A stretch of 64,000 nt of DNA from Priestia taiwanensis (GCF_014638355.1 NZ_BMFK01000001.1:1503160-1567159); one strand, 5' to 3'; shown: positions 9,361-18,677, counted from the stretch's first letter. Program-made: numbers and translations. Notes: generated by a model not told the origin, from the sequence alone.

Positions 9361-9816
9361 TTAACGGGTTTTACACCCACAAGATCCACCTGTCGCACAT
9401 CCACCACCACTACTACAAGATTGTTCAAAGAATGGATTACCAGTTGGCACTTTAATGAATGTCGATACTTCATGAGCGATAATGACACTCACTTCATCTA
9501 ATAACTTCTGAAGTGCACGCTCTACCTTCTTGAAGTTCGTAATATTCTCATTCATATCAAGAACAAGCTTACGGTCTCTCATTTCTTTACGAATCTTAGC
9601 ATAGTCCGGATGATATTTGCCAAAGCGCTGGACATCCTCAAACTGATCCTTTGCCTTCACAAACTCTGAAATAACTTGCTGTGCTTCTCGGTCATTCTTT
9701 AATATATGATAAAAATAGCGATATTGCTCTCCTAGCTCTGAACAGATAATCATGTGAGCGAGGTTTTCTGCATCATCGATAATTTGAACTGTTTCTGACG
9801 TTGCAAACATTGTCAT
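9361..9816 (-). CDS. ricF: RicF (YlbF), subunit of the RicAFT complex
   Basis: Partner of RicA (YmcA) and RicT (YaaT) in a complex that directs RNase Y cleavage of polycistronic mRNAs and promotes competence, biofilm formation and sporulation in B. subtilis. Helical YlbF/YmcA domain over residues 5-115, with QFEDVQRFGKYHPDY strongly conserved. The C-terminus has four cysteines in a Gly-rich tail (CSSGGGCATGGSCGC) that supply ligands for [4Fe-4S] clusters in the complex. The ATG at 9816 sits 7 nt after GGAGG; the next ATG at 9810 aligns with the B. subtilis start and is also possible. Confidence 0.93.
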   Translation of the reverse strand: MTMFATSETVQIIDDAENLAHMIICSELGEQYRYFYHILKNDREAQQVISEFVKAKDQFEDVQRFGKYHPDYAKIRKEMRDRKLVLDMNENITNFKKVERALQKLLDEVSVIIAHEVSTFIKVPTGNPFFEQSCSSGGGCATGGSCGCKTR

Positions 9817-9895
9817 CCTCACACCTCCATTGTACTATCTTATCACACTTGAAGAGAAATACATACTTATGCTTTCTGATTCAATAAATTAACGC

Positions 9896-10477
9896 CTATG
9901 CTTGCATAATACGAATATGCTCGGCAACGTTATATCTTACTACTTCCCACTCTCCATCTACATGTTGAATGAAGTTAGCACCTGCATTTGCAAGTCGGGT
10001 AGAGAATGTAATTTCTTGCGGAGCAATTGCATGCAAGATTGCCTTAATCGCATGTGAATGTGCGACAAGAACAATACGCTTCCCTGCATATGTCGCCGCA
10101 ACATCTTGTAATCCTTGGAAACACCTTGCTACAATTTCTTCTTCTGTTTCTAAGCCTTCAACTGTACCTTCTGCAATCAGATGACGTACGTCTGGAATTG
10201 GCTTCCCAGATGCTTCTCCAAAGTTTCGCTCAATGAAGCGCTCATCTAATATAATCTTGTCTATTCCTACTGCATCGGCAATCGTTTTCGCTGTTTCATA
10301 AGCACGACCTAGTGGACTACTCATTACGATATCCCACTGTTGTTCACTTAGAAACTCGGCACTTTGTCTCGCTTGCTGTTTCCCAACTTCATTAAGTGGA
10401 ATATCTTCGTGCCCTTGAATAATCTCTTGAAAATTCCAATCTGTTTGTCCATGTCTTACTAAACAAATTTCGGTCAT
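9896..10477 (-). CDS. Histidine phosphatase family protein (phosphoglycerate-mutase-like)
   Basis: 193 residues of the branch-2-like histidine phosphatase fold: catalytic His in LVRHGQTDWN, second motif SSPLGRAYETA, acid/base Glu in ERNFGEASG and the distal His in LVAHSHAIKAIL. The start ATG at 10477 follows GAGGAGAC. Family members dephosphorylate many small molecules; the exact substrate is unknown. It sits between ricF and ylbE, where some Bacillus genomes carry such a gene. Confidence 0.86.
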   Translation of the reverse strand: MTEICLVRHGQTDWNFQEIIQGHEDIPLNEVGKQQARQSAEFLSEQQWDIVMSSPLGRAYETAKTIADAVGIDKIILDERFIERNFGEASGKPIPDVRHLIAEGTVEGLETEEEIVARCFQGLQDVAATYAGKRIVLVAHSHAIKAILHAIAPQEITFSTRLANAGANFIQHVDGEWEVVRYNVAEHIRIMQA

Positions 10478-10700
10478 GATCCCCGTCTCCTCTTCTTCAT
10501 CTACTACACTACATTGTACCAGAAGCAATAGGTTGCGAAAACCACCTTTTGACCTACCTCAGCTTTCCAATTGTATTGATTGTTTCCCTGCGCATATCAC
10601 ATACTCCGACTAACTTTCCTTGGGAAATACTTTGCTTCTCATCTTTATCCCCCTATTAAATTTACCGTGTTTAACCACTGTCATTTATATAAATAACAAA

Positions 10701-10730
10701 AGAAAAATCCCGTCTTTTTAACAGGATTTT
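10701..10730 (-). terminator. Terminator after ylbE
   Basis: AAAATCC/GGATTTT hairpin followed by a U-rich run on the minus strand. The remaining sequence from 10478 to 10700 shows no gene. Confidence 0.65.
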
Positions 10731-10737
10731 GCATTCT

Positions 10738-10980
10738 TTATGATTGTCCCTGCCTCATCACTTGAAATACATCAATCATCAACGATGCCATTTGCACTTG
10801 ATTTTGAAATTTCTCTACACGATCTGGAATAGTTTTCTTATAATGATGCAGCATAGCTAATTCGAACGCTTCTAAATCTGTTGGATTTCGAGTGAGCTTT
10901 CGATACCAAATGGGCTGTTCTCGAATAAATTTCTGTAAATCTTCTCGTGATTGAAGGAACTCATAGACCTCTCGCCTCAT
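10738..10980 (-). CDS. ylbE: YlbE-like protein
   Basis: 80-residue protein starting MRREVYEFLQSREDLQKFIREQPIWYRKL, the YlbE-like family signature. Function unknown. It lies 38 nt after ylbD and is probably co-transcribed with it; the order ylbD-ylbE is conserved with B. subtilis. Confidence 0.88.
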   Translation of the reverse strand: MRREVYEFLQSREDLQKFIREQPIWYRKLTRNPTDLEAFELAMLHHYKKTIPDRVEKFQNQVQMASLMIDVFQVMRQGQS

Positions 10981-11018
10981 GCTATGGCCTCCTTCTTATC
11001 TATAACTCCGTCTACTCC

Positions 11019-11426
11019 CTAATCTTTTTGAAACGAGAATGGATTTGGCTTTGCTGCTTTTTTCGTCTCATTATTTGTAGGTGAAGAACCGGTGAAAATA
11101 CCAACTAGTTGCTGTAAATTACCTAGCATATGATTAAAGTTGTTCAACTGCCCTTGCACTTGATCCATATCTAAGTTTTGAAAGAACGACATAATTTGTC
11201 CGAGTGTTTTGTTCTCCTCTTTTGCCTCTTTCTCTGCCTCTTCCTCGTCCCTACTACTGAACTTTGCCCAAGCTAAGTCATCATCGCCAATCAAATACCA
11301 CTCTTCATATAATGTTTGCCACGTTCTTCTACCTTCTCGTACGTCTACAATGAGCTGTGGATGTTTCCGAACAAATTCTTTAAATGCCTGCACAGATGGA
11401 TGAAGGTCTTTCCTTTTCGCACACAT
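11019..11426 (-). CDS. ylbD: YlbD, putative spore coat protein
   Basis: 135-residue hydrophilic protein. The N-terminal half has HPSVQAFKEFVRKHPQLIVDVREGRRTWQ, the YlbD signature; the middle is an acidic, lysine-rich helix (EEEAEKEAKEENK), the C-terminus a low-complexity tail. YlbD of B. subtilis is listed as a coat-associated protein. Likely operon with ylbE. Confidence 0.85.
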   Translation of the reverse strand: MCAKRKDLHPSVQAFKEFVRKHPQLIVDVREGRRTWQTLYEEWYLIGDDDLAWAKFSSRDEEEAEKEAKEENKTLGQIMSFFQNLDMDQVQGQLNNFNHMLGNLQQLVGIFTGSSPTNNETKKAAKPNPFSFQKD

Positions 11427-11502
11427 CCTTCCACCTCCCCATAGTATGCCTACTACAGTTTAAGGGATGGACAAGAAAAGTGTGCGCCCAATTTCTATAT
11501 CT

Positions 11503-12549
11503 TTACTGAATGAAGTTTTGCGTATAATATTTTTGATCAACACCAACCCCTAAGCTTTTGAATGCAGGTTGCACCATATTTTTCCGGTGACCTTCACTAT
11601 TCATCCACGCTTCGACCGCTGCAATACCATCTGTATAATTGTAAGCAATATTCTCTCCTGCCGAACGATAGGATACATTTCCACGTTGCAACCTGTCTTT
11701 CAGTTCACCAGTAGTTGGTGATTCATGCGCAAAGAATGTATTATCTTTCATGTCTTTACTATGTAAATAGGCAACATGAGATGCTTTGTCATTCCATTTC
11801 AAAACACTTAATTGATGGCGTTTGCGAATCATATTTGTCACGTCCAAAATTTGTTTCGCATCCCCATCATCTACTCGTTTCTGTTCTTCCGCCGACAATG
11901 TTTTTGGTGTTGGTAATTTACCTGTATACGTAAATGCATATGAACGCATTTTAATGAAGGTTTCGGCATCCATATACCGAACACTTGATAATTTCCCCGT
12001 AGGACGATCAATATATAATTGAATCCACACGCCATCTTTTTCGATAATTGGTCGTTCTATCACATCAGCATCCGTTAATTCTACACCATACTTATTCCCA
12101 CGATGAGAAAACTGTACCTTCTTCTGGAATGAATACATGGCATTTAACTCTTCGTACGTTTTTCCGCTCGCAAATGGTGCCATACGAGCATGATTCCCTA
12201 GTGCATAGCCCGTTACAACTTTATTTCCCAGTAAACCTAGTTGTATGTAATACTCGTTCCCTTGGTAAGTCCACCACTCATACTCATATGCAGACGGATA
12301 CGTAGCAGAAGGTTGACCAAACTGCTGGATTACCTCTTCTTTCGTAAGTCCAATTGCTGTATGTAATGTACTTGCATCTGCCCGCTTCATCTCTTCATTC
12401 TCAACAACTGGCTTCTCTGGCTGTACTTGCTTTTGCTCAGCTTTATCGATTTCTTCAGACAAACGTGACATAATGCTTGGCCCATAATAATACCCTACGA
12501 AAATAACCCCAATTACGATACATAGCTTTAATAAAGCTCTCACTTTCAT
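11503..12549 (-). CDS. ylbC: YlbC, CAP/SCP-domain protein with CAP-associated N-terminal domain
   Basis: 348 residues: an N-terminal signal anchor (residues about 5-23), a CAP-associated domain (about 60-200, with IGLTKEEVIQQFGQPS) and a C-terminal CAP/SCP domain (about 220-345) with MIRKRHQLSVLKWNDKASHVAYLHSKDM, HESP, GENIAYN and WMNSEGHRKNMV. Such proteins are extracellular or spore-envelope proteins of unknown biochemical role; B. subtilis YkwD and SafA partners share the CAP fold. Divergent from the yugN-like gene. Confidence 0.87.
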   Translation of the reverse strand: MKVRALLKLCIVIGVIFVGYYYGPSIMSRLSEEIDKAEQKQVQPEKPVVENEEMKRADASTLHTAIGLTKEEVIQQFGQPSATYPSAYEYEWWTYQGNEYYIQLGLLGNKVVTGYALGNHARMAPFASGKTYEELNAMYSFQKKVQFSHRGNKYGVELTDADVIERPIIEKDGVWIQLYIDRPTGKLSSVRYMDAETFIKMRSYAFTYTGKLPTPKTLSAEEQKRVDDGDAKQILDVTNMIRKRHQLSVLKWNDKASHVAYLHSKDMKDNTFFAHESPTTGELKDRLQRGNVSYRSAGENIAYNYTDGIAAVEAWMNSEGHRKNMVQPAFKSLGVGVDQKYYTQNFIQ

Positions 12550-12727
12550 CTCTCCTTTCTACCCATTATTCCCTTGTTTCATCATATATCTTTCAATATT
12601 GCCAACACAACACTAAATATTCTGCCTTCTCGTCCATAAAAATGTATTTTTCTTTTGTATTCTGTCGTTTTCATATATAATTATCATGTAATTATGATGT
12701 AATGAAACACAAAGGGGGATATGTTTC

Positions 12728-13081
12728 ATGAGATTTGAACATACAGGGTTAGAAGAAGAAGTACGCGAATTATCGTTATTAGATGATATTATGGAAGAAA
12801 ACGGTTTCGTTCGTGCTGGTGGCTGGGATTATGAGCGCCTTACATACGATTACAAAATTGAAGTATTAAAAGATGTATACTACTTACGTGTTCAAGGTGT
12901 GGCTGTTGAAGGTGATATCGGTGGACGTTATGCAGTAATCCAATTAATGAAACCAATCCTTGGAAAACACTACTATCCACACGGTGTGGAATATGATGAA
13001 GAGTTTCCAGAGAACATCGTGTCAAAATGCGAAGGCATTTTAAAGAAAGTAAAAGAACATTTAGTAGCAATGCCTAAATAG
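12728..13081 (+). CDS. YugN-like family protein
   Basis: 117-residue cytoplasmic protein; MRFEHTGLEEEVRELSLLDDIME and the following GWDYERLTYDYK segment are typical of the YugN family. Start ATG preceded by AAAGGGGGATAT. Function unknown. Single gene ending in a good terminator. Confidence 0.8.
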   Translation: MRFEHTGLEEEVRELSLLDDIMEENGFVRAGGWDYERLTYDYKIEVLKDVYYLRVQGVAVEGDIGGRYAVIQLMKPILGKHYYPHGVEYDEEFPENIVSKCEGILKKVKEHLVAMPK

Positions 13082-13086
13082 TAAAG

Positions 13087-13122
13087 AAAGAGTACCTATC
13101 CACTTCTTGAAAGGTACTCTTT
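13087..13122 (+). terminator. Terminator after yugN-like gene
   Basis: AAAGAGTACCT/AGGTACTCTTT hairpin followed by a U-run. Confidence 0.85.
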
Positions 13123-13130
13123 TTTATCGA

Positions 13131-13526
13131 TTAATCCACATACAACCCCACATTCTCCGTCCATAATGGTTGTGCTTGTTTCAGCAACATTTTCTCCACG
13201 TATACATTTACTTTATTTACAGTAATACCTGTCAACCATTCTATCTCTCTCGTTACCCTTGCTTGCACACGCTCGCACAATGATAAGATTGATTTATAGG
13301 AAAATAAACAAATATACAGATTAATGACCATTCCTTCTTTTTCCTTTTTCAATACAACTCCACTTTTCACTCCACGCCTACTTTGCGATGGAACAATATA
13401 ATGTTGTACTTTTGAGAGTAATCTCATATCAGATTTGAAATCATCCATAATCGCTACAATAATATCGGAGATTGTCACATTTTCAATCGTAAGCGTCCCG
13501 TACGTAAGCATGCTTTTAAATGACAT
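13131..13526 (-). CDS. Asp23/Gls24-like envelope stress protein family
   Basis: 131 residues; TYGTLTIENVTISDIIVAI and VQARVTREIEWLTGITVNKVNVYVEKM match the beta-strand/helix pattern of Asp23/Gls24 domains, which bind or organise at the membrane. Strong ribosome binding site AGGAGGGG. It is more divergent than the accBC-linked YqhY or the DAK-linked YloU, so the subfamily is uncertain. Confidence 0.65.
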   Translation of the reverse strand: MSFKSMLTYGTLTIENVTISDIIVAIMDDFKSDMRLLSKVQHYIVPSQSRRGVKSGVVLKKEKEGMVINLYICLFSYKSILSLCERVQARVTREIEWLTGITVNKVNVYVEKMLLKQAQPLWTENVGLYVD

Positions 13527-13609
13527 TCCATCCCCTCCTTATAGCACATTATATGAACAAAATGGTTCATGTAGTATAATTTGCACTTCATTAAGGATTG
13601 TCTCTATTC

Positions 13610-14083
13610 TTATACGAACTGTTTCCTCATTTTATAGTTTATTAATGCAATACCTTGTCGATGAACCGTTTGCTCACAAACTATTGTATATCCTTTAGAT
13701 AAAAAGAACAGCTTTGCTGTAATGCTTGCATGCGTATGAACTTCAGGCAAGTGAAGCCGCTTTGCTTCACGCTCCAATTTATGAATTAACGCGGATGCAA
13801 TACCTTGACGCTGATAGTCTTTATGAACATACAGGCGGTCCAAATAACCAGAGGATGTTAAATCACCGAACCCGACAATTCTCCCATCTTTTTTAGCTAC
13901 ATATGTAATATTTTGCGTTAAAGAAGTACCCCAAATATCCATTTTATTATCCTTTTCTGAAATAGGCGCCCACACATCTAACTGTTCTTTTGAATAATCA
14001 TTAGCATTTACAATATGAACAGTATCATAGAACAAAGAAAGAACCTCTTCACTGTCTGAAACATGAAACTTCATTATTTGCAT
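13610..14083 (-). CDS. GNAT family N-acetyltransferase
   Basis: 157-residue GNAT fold: acetyl-CoA-binding motif A is LYVHKDYQRQGIASALIHKLE (about residues 90-110). Start ATG 8 nt after GGAGGTG; a second ATG three codons later is weaker placed. The substrate is unknown; the closest general type is the small YafP-like branch. Confidence 0.83.
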   Translation of the reverse strand: MQIMKFHVSDSEEVLSLFYDTVHIVNANDYSKEQLDVWAPISEKDNKMDIWGTSLTQNITYVAKKDGRIVGFGDLTSSGYLDRLYVHKDYQRQGIASALIHKLEREAKRLHLPEVHTHASITAKLFFLSKGYTIVCEQTVHRQGIALINYKMRKQFV

Positions 14084-14195
14084 CTAACGTGCACCTCCAA
14101 TTCTAACAAAAATATATCTTTCCCAAACGGTTTATCGTTAGTAAAAAGAAGTCTTTTATCATAACATATAATTGGTTTTAAGGAGAATAAATCTT

Positions 14196-14262
14196 TCATA
14201 CACGAAACGAAGAGTAACAGCTCCTCCGGAAAAAGCGAGGAAAGCATCCACTCGAAGTGCAA
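14196..14262 (-). repeat. Dispersed intergenic repeat, copy B
   Basis: On the minus strand reads CACTTCGAGTGGATGCTTTCC, CTCGCTTTTTCCGGAGGAG, then ACTCTTCGTTTCGTGTATGA; a shortened copy of the element at 63752-63870. Confidence 0.65.
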
Positions 14263-14296
14263 TGTTAAATTCCCCGTCTTTTTAGTGAAGAACACA

Positions 14297-14334
14297 AAAG
14301 AGACAACTTTAGCTTTCACTAAAATTGTCTCTTT
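14297..14334. terminator. Hairpin after ctaM
   Basis: AAAGAGACAA/TTGTCTCTTT arms just beyond the ctaM stop codon. Confidence 0.6.
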
Positions 14335-14345
14335 CTCTTGAACTA

Positions 14346-14807
14346 TTATGTTCCTAATATCGCTTTAATTAACGATGTTGTTTCTCCACCTTTGTATAAT
14401 ACGTATAACAATACATATACAGCAACACCTGTAATTGCTGTACCAAACCAAACGATACTTGTAACAGGTCCTAATTTACGATGAATCTTTAACTTGTCCT
14501 GGTATCCGGTATATAGTGTTAGAAGACCAAGAACAGCTCCTGTTGTTGCTAATGTCACATGGAAAATAAGGAAAATCGTGTAATAGATTTTCAACTCATC
14601 TGGTCCCCCGAAACTTGTATTTCCAATGAAAACAGTACGTGACATATAAATTGTGAAGAATATTATCGCAAATACTGCGGCTAACATCATTGTTTTCTTA
14701 TGCGCTTCTATTTTGCGCTGTGCAATTTGAACCCAACCGATTGCAACTGTAATCGCACTTAATACGATGAAAGTCGTGCTAATCGTTGGTAATATTTCAA
14801 TATTCAT
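14346..14807 (-). CDS. ctaM: DUF420 membrane protein CtaM (YozB-like)
   Basis: Four-helix membrane protein, 153 residues, with RKIEAHKKTMMLA and KLKIHRKLGPVTSIVWFGTAITG typical of DUF420. In Staphylococcus aureus CtaM is required for activity of heme A-containing terminal oxidase. Here it lies 18 nt after ctaG at the end of the cta cluster, supporting a role in oxidase maturation. Confidence 0.86.
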   Translation of the reverse strand: MNIEILPTISTTFIVLSAITVAIGWVQIAQRKIEAHKKTMMLAAVFAIIFFTIYMSRTVFIGNTSFGGPDELKIYYTIFLIFHVTLATTGAVLGLLTLYTGYQDKLKIHRKLGPVTSIVWFGTAITGVAVYVLLYVLYKGGETTSLIKAILGT

Positions 14808-14825
14808 CTTTCTCTCTTCCCTTCA

Positions 14826-15737
14826 TTAAATGGACTCATTTTGTGCTACATATGGAGGAAGTACTTGTTCTTTCTCTCTTACTTTCTCTCTACGCACCCA
14901 TCCAAAGAACACGTATCCAATTGTTGTACCATATACGATCTCTTGAATAATCTTCATGACAACGCCGCCTAATTGTTGATCTTCAAGTGGAGGCATCCAA
15001 TCAAAGAAATACGGACCTGCTAAATCTAATGTTTGCAATACATCAAGCGGAACACATAGCTGCAAGGCATCTGCCCACGCTTTTGAATCAGTGAATGTCG
15101 CATATAACGGCGCACTAGCAAAAATAATAAGCGCACACGCCGGTGTAATAAGAACGCCATTCGCAAAAATATAACCAATTTTCTTTACCGGTGAAATTTT
15201 GTACTTGTCTTCAAATGGGCTTACAATTGGCCACCACATCATAATAGATGTAAAGAACAAAATCCCCATTGCTATTCCATGATACAAAGCATCTGTTTTC
15301 ACCGTATCAAAAATAAGTGGAAGATGGTAAAAAGAGAACAATCCGTTAAATACAAATAACGCGATTAACGGCTTCCCGAAGAATACAAGTGTGTAATGGA
15401 CTGTTTTAAAGGAGACCAACCATCGCAGGAACCACTCTGGTAATCCAAGCATTAAGAGCGGCGGAACAGCTAAGAACAGTAATGCCATTTGTGTCATATG
15501 TGCACTAAATAGAAGATGTCCTAGTAAATCGACAGGTCCCCCCTTTATGACATACAACAACACAATACCAGAAACGAAGAGGAGCTGTTGCTTTATGCTC
15601 ACTTTTGAACTATTTTTGAAATTCTCTCGAAACAACGTAATTACTAAGTAATACGCAATTAATACAAAAATCATTAACATTAGAAAATATGGGCTCCATA
15701 ACGCTTCAAACCCAAACATCGATAACATATCTAACAT
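14826..15737 (-). CDS. ctaG: Cytochrome c oxidase assembly factor CtaG
   Basis: Seven-helix membrane protein of the CtaG_2/caa3-type family, implicated in copper delivery or assembly of the caa3 oxidase. 303 residues from the ATG at 15737, placed 7 nt after AGGAGG; upstream in-frame codons have no site. Conserved His/Met-containing segments HLLFSAHMTQMALLFLAVPPLLMLG and DALYHGIAMGILFFTSIMMWWP can bind metal. Lies behind a hairpin following ctaF. Confidence 0.93.
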   Translation of the reverse strand: MLDMLSMFGFEALWSPYFLMLMIFVLIAYYLVITLFRENFKNSSKVSIKQQLLFVSGIVLLYVIKGGPVDLLGHLLFSAHMTQMALLFLAVPPLLMLGLPEWFLRWLVSFKTVHYTLVFFGKPLIALFVFNGLFSFYHLPLIFDTVKTDALYHGIAMGILFFTSIMMWWPIVSPFEDKYKISPVKKIGYIFANGVLITPACALIIFASAPLYATFTDSKAWADALQLCVPLDVLQTLDLAGPYFFDWMPPLEDQQLGGVVMKIIQEIVYGTTIGYVFFGWVRREKVREKEQVLPPYVAQNESI

Positions 15738-15774
15738 GCTAATTCCTCCTCTTAGGAGTTTACTCCACAAAATA

Positions 15775-15806
15775 AGAAAAAGAGAGTGATTGGATACCAA
15801 CCACTC
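15775..15806 (-). terminator. Hairpin between ctaF and ctaG
   Basis: GAGTGGTTGG/CCAATCACTC stem followed by CTCTTTTTC on the minus strand: an intrinsic terminator that would lower expression of ctaG and ctaM relative to the structural subunits. Confidence 0.65.
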
Positions 15807-15815
15807 CCCCTAACA

Positions 15816-16139
15816 TTAAATCCATATAATTGTTACAAACGCTAAAATCGTGATGAACCCAATAATTAATCCTGAGTACAAGAAGAATGCAATTGTATCA
15901 TGTCCTTTATGCTTCATATGCATGAAATAATATAATTGGAATACTACTTGTATCGATGCTAACACAAGGATAAATGGTACGACAAAAATCGGATTTAACT
16001 TGTCTTGAAACATTACTGCAGCGAATGCTACTAACGTTAAGAAAATCATAGTCGCAAAGGTAATAACTTGATGCTTCATTTCCTCTTTGCTTTTCTTTCG
16101 ACGATACGTTAACTCTACATGTGAATTTTCTGTTGCCAT
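15816..16139 (-). CDS. ctaF: Cytochrome c oxidase subunit IV CtaF
   Basis: 107-residue small subunit of caa3 oxidase with three predicted helices and the conserved LYYFMHMKHKG segment between helices 2 and 3. It follows ctaE by 4 nt in the ctaCDEF operon. Stabilises the core complex. Confidence 0.93.
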   Translation of the reverse strand: MATENSHVELTYRRKKSKEEMKHQVITFATMIFLTLVAFAAVMFQDKLNPIFVVPFILVLASIQVVFQLYYFMHMKHKGHDTIAFFLYSGLIIGFITILAFVTIIWI

Positions 16140-16143
16140 CTGT

Positions 16144-16773
16144 TTATCCCACCATTCCCATTAAGTATACTACAGTGAAAATAAACACCCATACTACGTC
16201 AATGAAATGCCAGTAAAGACTAGCTACATAAAATTTAGGTGCATTGTAAAGTGTAAGTCCACGCTTTGCATTGCGAATCATTAATGTAATAATCCAACCT
16301 AAACCGAATGTTACGTGAAGTCCGTGACATCCTACTAATGTATAGAAGGCCGAACTATATGCACTCGTCTTAAATCCAAAACCAAATGCTGTTACATAAT
16401 GATAAAACTCATAAATCTCTAACACTAAGAACGCTAAACCAAGAAGAACTGTAATACCTAACCAAATTTGCATTCCTTTGAAATTACCATTCTTCATATG
16501 GTACATTGCGTACACACTCGTTAAACTACTTGTTAATAGAAGCATTGTTGCTGCAAAAACAAGCTCTAAACCAAACATCTCTTGTGACGTTGGTCCACCT
16601 GCTGTAGCATCACGAAGAGCCAGATACGTTCCAAATAACGATGCGAATAATACTGTTTCCGCACCTAAGAAAAGCCAGAAACCTAGAAACTTATTTTTAC
16701 CTTCAAGGGTTGCCGTTTCCGGATGCGCCGGAATCGTTTCAGCTGTTAATCTTTCATTTACATCTGCATGCAT
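16144..16773 (-). CDS. ctaE: Cytochrome c oxidase subunit III CtaE
   Basis: 209-residue five-helix subunit III with FWLFLGAETVLFASLFGTYLALR and GCHGLHVTFGLGW, and the C-terminal WHFIDVVWVFIFTVVYL signature. Its ATG overlaps the ctaD stop by one base (TAATG), so translation is coupled. Confidence 0.96.
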   Translation of the reverse strand: MHADVNERLTAETIPAHPETATLEGKNKFLGFWLFLGAETVLFASLFGTYLALRDATAGGPTSQEMFGLELVFAATMLLLTSSLTSVYAMYHMKNGNFKGMQIWLGITVLLGLAFLVLEIYEFYHYVTAFGFGFKTSAYSSAFYTLVGCHGLHVTFGLGWIITLMIRNAKRGLTLYNAPKFYVASLYWHFIDVVWVFIFTVVYLMGMVG

Positions 16774-18641
16774 TATGCTCCAACCCCCTTATCATCTTCT
16801 AAATCTTCTTTATGAATATGATAACCATGATCATCAATTACTGAACGTAAGAACATTGTACCTAATGTAATTGCCATACCTACAACCGCTACAACAACCC
16901 AGAACTTGTTTGCACCAGCCTCCATATACATGAAGCCGAATGATGCAATGAATAAACCTAAAGAAATAACAAATGGCATAATTGTCGCATTTGGCATGTG
17001 GATATCGCCAACAGGTTCTGCTGGTGTTAGTCCGTTACGACCTTCCATCTTCTCTACCCACAGCGCATCGTAACCACGTACAAATGGTAATTGCTTAAAG
17101 TTGTATTCTGGCGCTGGAGATGGAATACCCCATTCTAGCGTACGACCGTCAACCCATGGATCGTTTCCAACACGCTTGCCACTAACTGTTGTTTTCACAA
17201 CGTTAATTAATAGAACAACAACCGCTACAGCCATGAAGATAGCTCCGACTGAACTAATCATGTTTCCAGTTTCTAATCCTTGACCTTCTAGGTATGTGAA
17301 GTAACGACGCGGCATACCCATTAAACCTAAGAAATGCTGAATAAAGAATGTTAAGTGGAAACCAATGAAGAATAACCAGAATGTAATCTTCCCTAACGTT
17401 TCATCTAACATTTTACCAAACATTTTTGGCCACCAGAATGTTGCACCTGCAAATAGACCAAATACTACTCCACCAACAATTACGTAGTGGAAGTGAGCTA
17501 CGATGAAGTAGCTATCATGTAACTGGTAGTCAGCTGGTGCTGCTGCCTGCATAATACCAGTTACTCCACCCATTACGAACGACGGAATGAAAGCCGTTGC
17601 CCAAAGCATAGGTGTTGTAAATTTAATACTTCCGCCCCACATCGTTAAGAGCCAGTTAAAGATTTTGATACCTGTTGGTACCGCAATCGCCATTGTTGCA
17701 ACTGCGAAAATCGCGTTTGCTACTGGGCCTAAACCAACTGTGAACATATGGTGAGCCCATACCATGAATCCTAAGAATCCGATTAATACTGTCGCAAATA
17801 CCATTGACGAATAACCGAATAGACGCTTCTTACTAAATGTTGTAATAATTTCTGAGAATATACCGAATGCCGGTAAAATTAAAATATATACTTCTGGATG
17901 ACCGAAGATCCAGAATAAATGCTCCCAAATAATCGTATTACCACCAAGAGCTGGATCAAAGAAGTTTGCTCCAAATAGACGATCAAACATCATTAAGAAT
18001 AATCCAACTGTTAATGGAGGGAATGCGAATAAAATTAACGCTGATGTAACGAATGTTGTCCATGTAAACAGTGGCATACGCATGTACGTCATACCTGGTG
18101 CACGCATGTTAATAATCGTTACAAGGAAGTTGATACCCCCAATAAGTGTACCGGCACCTGAGATTTGCAGACCTAGTACATAGAAATCAATACCGTGTGT
18201 TTCAGATGCAAGTGATAATGATGCATATGAAGTCCAACCTGCATCAGGTGCACCGCCTAAGAACCAACTTAAATTCAGTAGTAATCCCCCGAATAAGAAT
18301 AACCAAAAACCTAATGAATTCAAGAATGGAAACGCTACGTCACGCGCTCCAATTTGCAATGGAACTACTGCATTCATTACTGCGAATACCAACGGCATCG
18401 CCGCAAGGAAGATCATTGTCGTTCCGTGCATCGTTAATACTTGGTTATACATTTCCCCAATTAAAAACGTATTCTCTGGAACTGCTAGCTGAATACGAAT
18501 GAACATCGCTTCTAAGCCACCAATTAAAAAGAACAATCCACCAGCAATTAAATATAAAATTGCTATTTTCTTGTGGTCGACAGTAGTGAGGTAATCCCAG
18601 ATCACTGCTCCGACTCCTCTTTTTTGTGCATAAGAGCTCAC
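16773..18641 (-). CDS. ctaD: Cytochrome c oxidase subunit I CtaD
   Basis: Catalytic subunit of caa3 oxidase: reduces oxygen to water and pumps protons. Heme ligands are visible in MHGTTMIFL and HFHYVIVGG; the CuB/His-Tyr site is HPEVYILILPAFG with the HH pair in VWAHHMFTVGL. 622 residues with 14 or so helices, including the extra C-terminal helices typical of Bacillus CtaD. Third gene of the operon after ctaC. Confidence 0.97.
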   Translation of the reverse strand: MSSYAQKRGVGAVIWDYLTTVDHKKIAILYLIAGGLFFLIGGLEAMFIRIQLAVPENTFLIGEMYNQVLTMHGTTMIFLAAMPLVFAVMNAVVPLQIGARDVAFPFLNSLGFWLFLFGGLLLNLSWFLGGAPDAGWTSYASLSLASETHGIDFYVLGLQISGAGTLIGGINFLVTIINMRAPGMTYMRMPLFTWTTFVTSALILFAFPPLTVGLFLMMFDRLFGANFFDPALGGNTIIWEHLFWIFGHPEVYILILPAFGIFSEIITTFSKKRLFGYSSMVFATVLIGFLGFMVWAHHMFTVGLGPVANAIFAVATMAIAVPTGIKIFNWLLTMWGGSIKFTTPMLWATAFIPSFVMGGVTGIMQAAAPADYQLHDSYFIVAHFHYVIVGGVVFGLFAGATFWWPKMFGKMLDETLGKITFWLFFIGFHLTFFIQHFLGLMGMPRRYFTYLEGQGLETGNMISSVGAIFMAVAVVVLLINVVKTTVSGKRVGNDPWVDGRTLEWGIPSPAPEYNFKQLPFVRGYDALWVEKMEGRNGLTPAEPVGDIHMPNATIMPFVISLGLFIASFGFMYMEAGANKFWVVVAVVGMAITLGTMFLRSVIDDHGYHIHKEDLEDDKGVGA

Positions 18642-18677
18642 AATTCTACCTCCCCTTAAGGTTTGTACATTTCCCCA

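Noticed and set aside
14074-14319. 81-codon minus-strand open frame
   Set aside because: Runs through repeat copy B and intergenic DNA and resembles translated repeat sequence rather than a protein.
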